Below, piece by piece: positions 1 through 9,820 of a stretch of DNA of 64,000 nucleotides. The translations under genes were made by a program, and so were the position numbers. Under the pieces are notes generated by a model that was not told where the DNA came from, did not search any database, and saw only the letters and a program-made list of their open reading frames with translations. Source of the stretch: Cardinalis cardinalis (taxonomy: Eukaryota; Chordata; Aves; Passeriformes; Cardinalidae); assembly GCA_014549065.1 (NCBI GenBank), contig JACDOX010000014.1, positions 8,734,489 through 8,798,488 of the forward strand, in the 5' to 3' direction. Within the stretch, counting starts at the first letter, position 1. Each line of letters begins with the position of its first letter.

Positions 1-547
1 CCAAAGCCAAACTCTTGCATTTGATGCATCAGAAGGATTTAAAGTCCTCTTAACTCCCAGAAAAGAGTGCTCTAATTATGGAGATAATCTGTACTCTAGC
101 ATGGATCTTTCACCTGTGCAACTTCTTGCACCGTTCATGAACTCTGACAAGTAATTGCCCAGGTTTTACCTTGAGAGGAATTGAAATGTAAAAAAAACCC
201 CTCTTTTTTGTGTTATCAGTCAGGTTGTGATAGAAATGTGAAGGTTTTATTTTATTTCACACCTGTCTGTTACTTCAGCTTGCTGNTTTTTTTTGTTTTT
301 CTGTTCCTTTTTCCCTTGAAGAAAGCAGTGTGTAAGTAGATGCACTAGACTAGGACTCTGGATATCAGTCTCCTACCTTTTGTGAGACTTTCAATGTCTA
401 AGATTCCTAACTCTCAGCCTCACTCCCAACCTTTCTGCACTTTTTCCTTGTTGGATGTTATGTTGGTAAGTAATTCAGTTTAGGAACTTGTAATCTGTGA
501 ATGCAAAGTACTAAGTAACTCCGTGATAATTGTAAAATCCAGTACAA

Positions 548-571
548 ATATATATATATATATATATATAT
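548..571. repeat. (TA)n microsatellite
   Basis: An uninterrupted alternating A/T run of 12 dinucleotide units. It makes a spurious Tyr-Ile open frame and is likely length-polymorphic. Confidence 0.95.
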
Positions 572-1395
572 TTACTGTAATAGTAAAATCCACTCACTGC
601 TATTGCTTTGGTAAGACTACTCTATGTCTTAAGTCCATGCACATTTGCAGCAGTGCTTTAAGTATTAAAGACAATAAAGCTGAAACCAGGTCGTATATTA
701 TATGGAGTAATACTTCCTCTACACTTGCCTTCTGAGAGTGATAAAAGCTATTAACTTTGTGTGTGAATGTCATTTAAATTTTGCATTCATTTTTTTTTTC
801 TCCCCAGTGATCAACAGTAAATTAAACCACTACGTGGCTTGTTTTTATAGATGAAGAGAGAATTGAAAGCAGTGCATGAGGGAGCTTTTTATTCCTTAAG
901 ACCTCACAGAAACCAATTTCAGTGAATGAACCTTCTAAAAGAATAGTAACAGAACATTTAAAATGTATTCCTCTACAACTCTATCTGTATTTTCTTTATC
1001 TGATTTTATGAGGATGTTATTATGTTTGTACATATATGAGAATAAATGTGTTCAAAATTACACAGATTTTGCTCTCTCTTCTCAGCTAGTTGTATTATTT
1101 TTTAATCAATTAAATACAGTGGCAGGCCACTAAGTCTGTCTGTGATATTGTGTCTTTGTCAGCAGTTTACTTATGTCTTTCCTAATTAATTAAATGGGAA
1201 ACAGTGAGTGGCTGATGCGCTGCTATGCATGGTATGTAGGACAAACCACACCTGCCTCTGTGCATAAAATCTGCTTAATGCACATGATGGAAGCACACAT
1301 GCACACAGCATATTGTGCATGTGTGTAGATGTTGTGAAGAGTTAATTGCTTGCCAAGGTATTTGCAGCTTGTCTTTCTTTTTGAACACACTAGCC

Positions 1396-1516
1396 CTTAT
1401 CTTGCTTTTTCTCCAGTTTATTTACAGAATTTTTAGTCTGCTTGCTCTGGCTGAAGAATCTCCTGAGCAAGCAGACTGAAAATTCAGTAAACAAGCTGAA
1501 GAAAACTTGAGATAAG
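1396..1516. repeat. Long inverted repeat / potential hairpin
   Basis: The left arm 1396-1447 and right arm 1465-1516 are both exactly 52 nt. They align as reverse complements without gaps, with 43 of 52 positions matching by my count. The innermost 12 bp are perfect. The loop is 17 nt (1448-1464). Most mismatches are transitions, many of which would be G:U pairs in RNA. Weaker complementarity with small gaps appears to continue outward to about 1366 and 1545. It could be a palindromic non-autonomous DNA transposon relic, an inverted duplication, or a transcribed hairpin. No family name is claimed. Confidence 0.8.
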
Positions 1517-4500
1517 GTGCAAAATATCTAGAAGAAACAAGAGCTNTACAGTTCAGAAGACTGAACTAAACTTTCAACTTTGTGGATTTTACACAGTGTG
1601 CAAAATATTTTTCCTTATAATGTATATAAGCTCCACCACTCAGCTGTTTTCTTAACATGTATATTAAATACTAACAAACCTTAAAATGTTAGTATCTGCA
1701 AAAATTTGACCTTCGCACTGAACACTGCTCACCATCTGCTTTACATCTTCACTTTATTGTCTACAATTAAGCTTNCCATTGTTTATTCCCATTAGACAAC
1801 AATGCTTTTCTATTTTTCAATTGCAACTCAGGATCTGTATCTCAGTTTATTTTTGGCCTGAAAACCAAATGAAGAGGTAGCATAGTGCATTGGTATTTTC
1901 TGATTCAGTCTCCAATTTCATTTTTCTTTTGCCTTCTCTACATGCGGGGATGAAAAAGTTTTTTTTCTCCCTTTTGCTTTAACATCTTCCCATACCCTCA
2001 CTAAAAGGGCTCAAGTACATCATAGCTCCCATATCTCCTTTTCAAAAAGTGCCACTGAAATTAACAATGCTGAAAAACCTCCCTAACTGCCATTAATGCC
2101 TTCTGCAAATGCAAGCAACTAACAATGAAATGGTTACTTCTGTGTGCAGACTTCTATAAGCATCCTCAAGTCCAGCCTTGACCAAGACCTGAAATGGCTT
2201 CTGAATTATGCATTTATCTCTCAGGGAACACCATTCTATTTTAGAACAGAAGAAGCCATGTGAACTTATCACACTGCCCCTTCCTTCACAATTTTTTTGC
2301 TGCTTGACATGTCCCCTAGGCAGATTGTGNGAGACAGACCTTTCCTCTAAAATTCTGCCATTTTTGGCAGCCTTCTGACATATACTCTATTCATTGCCTG
2401 CATTTATTGGATCTCAGCTGAACCATTCTCAACAGCCCATATTTTGCTGTTACATTCCTCATCCTGCTATCACCCAGCTCTGTAACTCTATCTTGTGTAA
2501 CAAAATATTCTCACTTGTGAAAAAGAACGGTACGAAAAAGAGCATAAACAGACTTTCCCTTAAATCTTTACATAAGTCTCTTGTGTAAGAGCCTGGGGGG
2601 AGGTAAGAGGTGCAAACACATGCCCTGTGGGCGATATTCCAGCCTCCAGNCTGGAATTATGACAAGGACATTTAGACAGCCTGCTTGACAGACTGGTTCA
2701 ACAAGTCTCTTTAAATGCAAGTAAAGCTTTTGAATCATCCTACAAGAATTTCTCTTTTTCCAGATCACCCTCTGTATGTAAATATTTATTGCCAGTNTCT
2801 CTGTTCTGCTTTCCTTTTCCAGGTCTTGCCTGGGCATCCTGTCCTTTATCACAGAAAGTGCACTAAGCCTTGTGTAGACCTTCTGCATAGTTCTTGTACT
2901 TCTAAATGANAAAAAAAGTTTTCATATTGAACAAGTTGTGCACATTTCTGTACAATTTTTATCTTTAGCATTGAAACTGTAGAACTCATTATGCTGGGAG
3001 ATTGTGAATGTCAAAAGGAAATTATATTGGGAAGAAGATTATACAGATTTAGGGAGGATAGTACACATGTAGCTAGTAAACAAGGCAGAGGCACAGTTTC
3101 TAGTTTAGAAAGTCCTCAAACTTTTGAACAATTGCAAAAGCCAAGTTGTTCCAAGGGACAGTTCATTCTGAGCTTTCTGCTGTTCCTTTTTTCACTTGAT
3201 AGCTTAATATAAAATGTTGCAATATTTTGCATGATGAGGTGTTTACTTAAGACTTGTCCAACAAAGAAAGCATTAAGTTTAATTTTTAAAGAGGATATTT
3301 TAATGTGAGGTTTAGTAAATTTGGGCCATATTTCAAGGATTTACTATAATAACTATCAGTAAAACTTATTTTAAANATAGACACTTTAAAAAAAATTNCA
3401 ACAGAACTGGCTGTACAGTATTCATAGGTGAAAATATATATTTTTGGGTTTGTATAGGCTACATAAATGGATACATCATGCATAAAAAATGATACTTGTT
3501 TTCCCATTACTCATTATAAGGCAGTGGTGTCTAATGGGAATAAACTAGGTTAGTAAACAGCTTCTTCAGCAATTTACCTTCACAGTTGATTCCAGCTGCA
3601 ACAAAAAGATAAATCATATACAAAGATTTCCAGATAGCCAAATTACAAGCAATTTAGATTTTTCTCTTTAGAATTGTATATCACATTTGTAAGATCTTTT
3701 TTCCATATCATAGTCTTCTGTTTTAACTCCTTTTGGTAAAAGTTACTGTAACCTTAGTGCCTTGCNAGCAAAAATTACACAGAGGACATTTCTCCTCTGG
3801 AAAATGAGTTAGTGTTTTGACCTTGTTTTATTTATCTACAACTTTTTATAAAATGTTTTCAGTATGGTCACCTAATTAAACCCAGAGATCATGACCTGTG
3901 TGACTACTTGTATTTTCAAAACAGTAGCAGAAAAATTCAAGCTGAACTTATTATCTGTAAAATATGTATAAAAATGTGCTTACTAGGAAAACTTATTGGA
4001 TGGGCATACTGTTTTAAAATATTTTGAGAATAAGGTCATAATTCATGAAAACTTCCAAACCACAGACACTTTATAACAGGGTATATAAAAGTCTGCTCTT
4101 TCCTACTGAAGAAGTTTTATTAATTGTTGGCTCATAAATGTGCTTTTGAGACACAATGCTAGGTACTTTTGAGACACTTATGTAATTGAAGGATAATTTA
4201 TATGAAAATTAGATGACTGTGTGCATTACCACNACCTCCACAACCTGGCTTTATGCACTTTGACATAGAAAGTGGTGACACAGAACTCCTTTTCCTCCTT
4301 TAAAACTTGTATGACTCAGGTTATAATAATGTCAATAAATGCTGTCCAAATCACTCTCCAAAACAGAGTTGCCATCATTCATACTGGGAAAATTCCCTCT
4401 GCTAGGAACTGTCCTCAGTCCATGCTGTTTCCTGAGCATTTCACTGGCATTTTTGGGAAGATTGCTATTTGTCCATACATACATTCGCCCATACAGTAGA

Positions 4501-6942
4501 TAAAGCCTTCCCTACAGCTCGTCTCCAAGACCTGATCAGTTTGCTAATGCAGCTGTAGTCTAACAAAGCTCCAGAGATCTATCTTTTGGACATAAAATAG
4601 AATTGTGAGATTAGAAACCTTCTACTCTGAGTGTTTGATATTCCCGGGGGACAAGGAATCCCAAGTTCTCGACCACTTGTGATTTTATTTATTGATTCTT
4701 ATTGCAGAAGGATAAATAAGCCATCCCCAAAAGAACAATAGAACCTTGNTCCCCCTTCCTGTCTGAAAACAGCTTAATGTCTGGCAATATTCAATTTTCT
4801 CTTGCACATCTGCTGACTGCTTGGCTTATATATCCTTATGTAGTCTTTCTTCTTTAGATATTCTTATAAATCCTTTCTAACTGGTGGTACAGTCTCAGCT
4901 ACGCAGGTTGAGAAAAATCTCCCTGTCATGTGAGTTGCTGCTGTTCAAATAGGCCATGATTTTGTGGACAGAACATCTTTCCCAGGGTATTTGAGTTGAT
5001 ATTTTGAGATCCCGTCTGAAACTGATGGGGGACTAGAATAGACATTGTTTACATCCTGGAGGGGCACCCAAAGGTACAAGGAAATAAGTGAAAAAATAAA
5101 AATTAATTAAAAAAAAAAGGGTTCTTGCTGCCATCAAGATTAATTTGTAAATAATGGAGTAATATTGGACTGTGAATCTCAGTCTCATTTAGTTTTAAGC
5201 CCAGACAAGGGCAGGATATCACCCATTCCCTTTTCTTCTGCATATAGTGAGGTTTGGCTTAGATGTCCTTTGCACTACTATCTAGTTGTTTAGATTGTCT
5301 AAACATGGACAATTCCTCCCATTCAAGTGTTTAGGGATCTAGAGNGCAATTAAGATCACCAAAATCTCCTGTAGGGTGTTGTATAACATTAGCCATGGAA
5401 ATATTTGGGCCCTTTGCTAAATATTAAAGCCGTGTTCATATTTAAACAATTCAAGTCTCTTAAAGACTGTGCACAGAATTATTAAAATCTACTTGTCTGT
5501 TTAAATCCCTCAGGCCTCAGTTATTCCTTTATATGGAGCTACTGCACACTGGAAACTGCTGCTGTCAGCAAAAACAGCCTATCTGAAAACCTACAAAGCT
5601 TCACAAGTCTTAACAGCTTAACAGACCACTACAGAACAGAGGTGTGAAGTTTACTGAAGTCCAATTGATTAAAGTCACATGCCAGTCTTAGCTGGAAAGC
5701 AAAGAAAAGAGGNATTTATAAATATTTGGAAAAGTCTTTCAAACAGAGTTGGCAAGTGCAGCTTCCTTGAAGATTTCTCTGTCTTTGTTGTATTGGGATA
5801 GATCTGTAAGTAATTTAAGATAGTACAGATCCATCATTTTCAAAAGTACCTCTGGGCTTACAGGAGCTGAGACTCTCACCCTGTGAATTTTAGAGCACAG
5901 CAGGGGCTTATTTNGTATCCATAAAATACCCTGCTGTGAAGTTAAAATTATTGCCTGNCAATCATATGCATTTTTAAAAAAAGAGTGGTATCAACCATTT
6001 GGCTCATGACCACAAATTTATCAGAAATAAATTTAGCAAAATGTCAGAGGAAAATGTCCAGTTGGGGAAGATATTTTGATTTAAGTAGAGCAATTGTTCT
6101 TTCTGGAAATTTGAAATAGCACAAGACCAAATTAAATTAGTAGCAACCAGTGACTATGATGCAGCATAGTACAGTTTTTCAAAACTCCCGGGTAACTAGA
6201 GAAATCGTCTGTTGAAATTCAAGGTTTTATTTAATTTCAATCACTGTTGAATCAGAAGTTGCCTTTATATATTTACATTAAGAGCTGCCATGGGCACCAT
6301 TTTGTTTGTGGTTGAAATGGTGCAGACCTTCAGAGAAGAACCTTTCACAGTCACACCTGGTTCTTACCAAGCTCAAGGTGTCTAGCTGGGGGTAGATGTG
6401 GCAGATGCAGAAGGAAGAAGAACAACCAGATGAGATTTTTATTTTAAAATTATTAGAATAATATTACACTGCAGACATGGAGATTTTAGATAAGAGAGTA
6501 GAGAGTGTGGAAACCCTAACAGGTATTCTACTGTAACTGCTGACTGATAAACTGCCAATGTAAGAAAAAAGCTCTTTTCTTATAAAAATTATAATATCCT
6601 TCCTTTAATAGGCAAATTGCTTGAAAACTTCCAAAGATATATTGCCTGAGAAAGGCCCAGGATGCAATTTTATTCCTTTTTTTNTTTTGGGTGGAATTTG
6701 TTTTTAAAAGGGTTCAAAATATTATCTGTGCAATGCCAGATATTCAAACAGTGCATTAATAAAGTATTGAATCATTATCTGTAATTACTTTCATAACTCT
6801 GAAATGGAAGAGATAATATAGGTGAAGGTTTGTATTTCATACAAATAATTTGGAATAAAGAAATAAGTTAGAATCTGAAAGAAATTACTATTCTGATATT
6901 CAGGGGTCCTATTGTTTTTGGATTTTAGCTCCTAACTCTAAA

Positions 6943-7011
6943 AGGAGGCAAAAATTGTGAAATGAAAATAGCTTGGATAGGAGGCAAAAATTGTGAAATG
7001 AAAATAGCTTG
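6943..7011. repeat. 36-bp tandem duplication, two copies
   Basis: Copy one starts at 6943 and copy two at 6979. The 33 bp from AGGAGGCAAAAATTG onward are identical in both, and a 3-bp GAT joins them. The perfect identity suggests a recent slippage or tandem duplication event, or an assembly duplication. Confidence 0.9.
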
Positions 7012-9160
7012 TTACAGTGGCCTTTCACGATGAAGGTTGAAATAGAAATAAGAATGGTTACAAACACCCACTTAGATCTAGCACAAACAGAAAAGGGTGA
7101 TGGCTGCTCTGAATTTAAAGGCTTTAAGAGATGATCTCAGAGGTTTGTGCAAATGCAAGCATGATTCAGCTGGTTGCATTTCTTTCCCAAATGGGTTTGT
7201 GTCTCTTTTGTAAAAGTTAAATTGTGTCAGAAATACTATGGATTAGTCTTAGANTGAGCTGTGATTAATTTTGCTCATGCTAGGAAAATGGTTCTTNACC
7301 TGAGGGTGTGTCCTTGGACATTTGTGTCACTGCCACTGCTCACAGTGCATACTGACACAAACAGTGCAAGTGCTATGAAGAAAATAACAAGAACAGAGAT
7401 TTGAGTTTATTCTGCAAAAACCTTTATTATTCTCTCCTTTAGCAGTTTTAAGCACATAAATTTAGTTTGTTATTTAATTTTGTTTTTAAAGACATAGTTG
7501 GATGGAAAGCACACATNATTTTGGAAGTACAGGAAATGAGGAAATTATGTTTGGGTGTGTCCAAAAAAGACAGCTTTTGAAAATGGATGCAAATGTTATA
7601 CACAGATTTCAGCTCAGGTTGCAGAGGGAATATGCTGCATTAAGGTATAGCAGTAGAGCTAATCAGCCTGTCAGAATTTAATAACCAAATGTCTTAAATT
7701 CTAGATAATGGAGAAAAAAACTCTTTTATTTTTGTTTTGAGTACTGTCTCAGGGATTTTTGTGCTCCTGGCTACACAATAGTAATAATAATAATTTGATG
7801 AGGCAGCAAGTGGAAATAGGAGTTATAGTTAAGGTCCTTCAGGCAGAGATAATAGATCTTACAGTTCCTGGCAGCCTGACCTTCCTTTTACTTGTTATTC
7901 AAAGGAAAACCACCTTGTTCTTCTTCCATCAATANGTTGGGGCCTTTAAAAAATAACATAGTTATGATTTCTGGGCTTTGCATTGAGTACCAGCCTGTCT
8001 CTAAGAAGGAGGTGAAGGTATTTAGCATTCATATAATGCTGGACCCTCTGGATAAGGATGAAGGAGCCAGGGGCCTTCCTTTGCTGACAGAGGGTGATTT
8101 TGGGCATAGGCTAAAGCTGATGTTTAGAGATCATGGGAGCTCAAGGGCTGCTCAGAGCAGCCCCTAGAGAGGCTTCTGTGTCTCTGAGGTAAACAGCACT
8201 GTGGAGCAGGTTTTCCTGGTGATATTCCTGGACATCTACAGTCTGTTAAATTCCCACAGAGACAAAATGTGGGTGGTCTGGATCCTGCCATAGTATTGTT
8301 ANCAAAGAAATTATTCTAAAAGAATGACTTACATAGAGTGAGAGCTACCTTGTTTGTCTAAAATTTAAAAATCTATGATTTGAACAAATTGTCATTTTAT
8401 CTTCCAAAGAACACATTACCTCTGCTGTGTGGAATACCCATATGCTCTGCACTGTCAGATTCTATTATTATTGTGACAGATACTGTAGCATATAAATTTT
8501 AAACTAATGAAAAAAATGTCATCTATCTTTTGGAGCTAAATGTTCAAAGTGCATCAGCTATTCAATTTGATAGATCATTCTTCAGACAGTTTGAGAAGAA
8601 TTGCATATTAAAAATACAGTGAATGGGAGAAACCCTCACTTTCATCCAGCTTCCCATTTCTTAAACTAATTCTGGGGAACTCATGAGAGGTCTAGTTCAA
8701 AAAATTTTTCTTCACTCAAAGTAGCTGGGAAAAAAAAAGGTAAATAAAATATTTCTATATTAAGATAAATTTGATTTGAATAAAAAAATAAAGCAGGGTA
8801 TTAGAACTTACTAATGCTGTTTTTTTGTTTATTATGGTCTCCTGGAAATAGCTGAAAGGGGAAAGAATAACTGCAGTTTATTGCTTTCATATTATTCTGT
8901 AGGTGAATGGTATCAACATTTATGATTCTCTAATAAAAGAACACACACTTGGGTTTTATAGGCTAGAGCAGTTGATAAATTCCATTAAATGCTGTAATGC
9001 AGACAAATTTTCTTATGGGAAAAAAAAAAAAAACCTTTGCAGGTTCCAGATGCAACAAAATTTTGGATGTTTCTAAAGCTGGACAGAAAATGAANAGCTT
9101 GAAAGCTGAAACCCTTGGATAATTTCAGATTGAAGACACTTGAACACAAGGGCAAATATG

Positions 9161-9168
9161 AATCTAAC
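9161..9168. repeat. Left flanking direct repeat of the LTR
   Basis: AATCTAAC, matching 9813-9820 exactly. It is taken as the target-site duplication, possibly including one or two LTR-end bases. Confidence 0.6.
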
Positions 9169-9361
9169 TGTGGGAACTCAGCACATCACTCCGGATGTTC
9201 AGAGTTGCCGAGAACCGTCTTGGGGGGCTCGAAAGACCTGGAATGTAGCCAGAAGTGCCTGGTGGCTTGATTTTGATCCATCTAGGGACTTGCCACCTGT
9301 GCACGAGCACATGAGAGCCACACAGGTTTGAATGATATAATCATAAAATAGATGTGTAGGT

Positions 9362-9427
9362 TTTAAGGTCCTGTACAGGGGGGTTTAAGGTCCTGTACAG
9401 GGGGGTTCAGGTTTTGGTACAGGGGGG
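9362..9427. repeat. Three 22-bp tandem repeats in LTR U3
   Basis: The units are 9362-9383, 9384-9405 and 9406-9427. The first two are identical; the third has diverged in its first half but keeps the GGTACAGGGGGG-like end. Each unit ends in six G. They lie about 180 bp upstream of the TATA box, the usual place for retroviral enhancer repeats, so an enhancer origin is a reasonable inference. Confidence 0.85.
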
Positions 9428-9605
9428 TCATGGAGACAAGATGGAGGGAACAGGGCGTGTCTTGTCCTTCTTCTTTCTTATTCTTGTCATCCATTTTTGG
9501 TGGTGGTGCTAGCACTTGGGGATTGGTTTGTCACAAAGGTGCACAGTTTAACACGGGTGAATTGTATTGGGAAGTTAAGGTAAATACGATAGACGTAATT
9601 TGTAT

Positions 9606-9614
9606 TATATAAAG
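9606..9614 (+). promoter_or_regulatory. LTR TATA box
   Basis: TATATAAAG inside the solo LTR, followed after about 10 bp by a GC-rich stretch where transcription would start. The role is inferred from position. Confidence 0.6.
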
Positions 9615-9706
9615 ACGAGACTGCCCCGGGGGCGGTCAGAGTGCCTTTGGTTGCCTTGCTGTCCGGACCTCGGCTGGACAGGAGGAAAGTTTTATAGATA
9701 AGAAAT

Positions 9707-9712
9707 AATAAA
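9707..9712 (+). terminator. LTR poly(A) signal AATAAA
   Basis: Canonical AATAAA about 95 bp after the TATA box, consistent with an LTR R region. Confidence 0.6.
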
Positions 9713-9812
9713 CATCCCAAGAATCAAAGAGCGAAGAGTCCAGTCTCGTCCTTCAGAGCGCAGGCTGCCCCAGAACTACCCACACGTCTCGGGCTGAAGA
9801 AGAGCATTCCGA

Positions 9813-9820
9813 AATCTAAC
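9813..9820. repeat. Right flanking direct repeat of the LTR
   Basis: AATCTAAC, the partner of 9161-9168; together they bracket the LTR. Confidence 0.6.

Larger units (their letters stand above)
1..9168. other. AT-rich unique DNA, no gene seen
   Basis: No open frame here is long or protein-like enough to call a gene; the longest are under 110 codons and several contain undetermined bases. The DNA is AT-rich with many homopolymer runs, for example about 14 A at 9020-9033. I recognise no LINE, LTR or RNA gene. The notable structures are listed separately: a TA run near 550, a long inverted repeat around 1456 and a tandem duplication near 6977. The stretch is consistent with avian intergenic or intronic sequence. 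Unrecognised conserved non-coding elements cannot be excluded. Confidence 0.6.
9169..9812 (+). mobile_element. Solo LTR of an avian endogenous retrovirus, family not named
   Basis: This is a promoter-like LTR on the plus strand, about 644 bp. It begins TGTGGGAACTCAGC. The octamer AATCTAAC lies directly before it (9161-9168) and again at 9813-9820, marking the likely ends. Eight bp is longer than the usual 4-6 bp target duplication, so 1-3 terminal LTR bases may be included, and the 3' end does not show a clean CA. Inside are a U3-like region with three 22-bp repeats, a TATA box (9606-9614), a GC-richer R/U5-like region and AATAAA (9707-9712). Base composition is much more GC-rich than the surroundings. 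No retroviral coding sequence flanks it, so it looks like a solo LTR left by LTR-LTR recombination. Confidence 0.7.
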
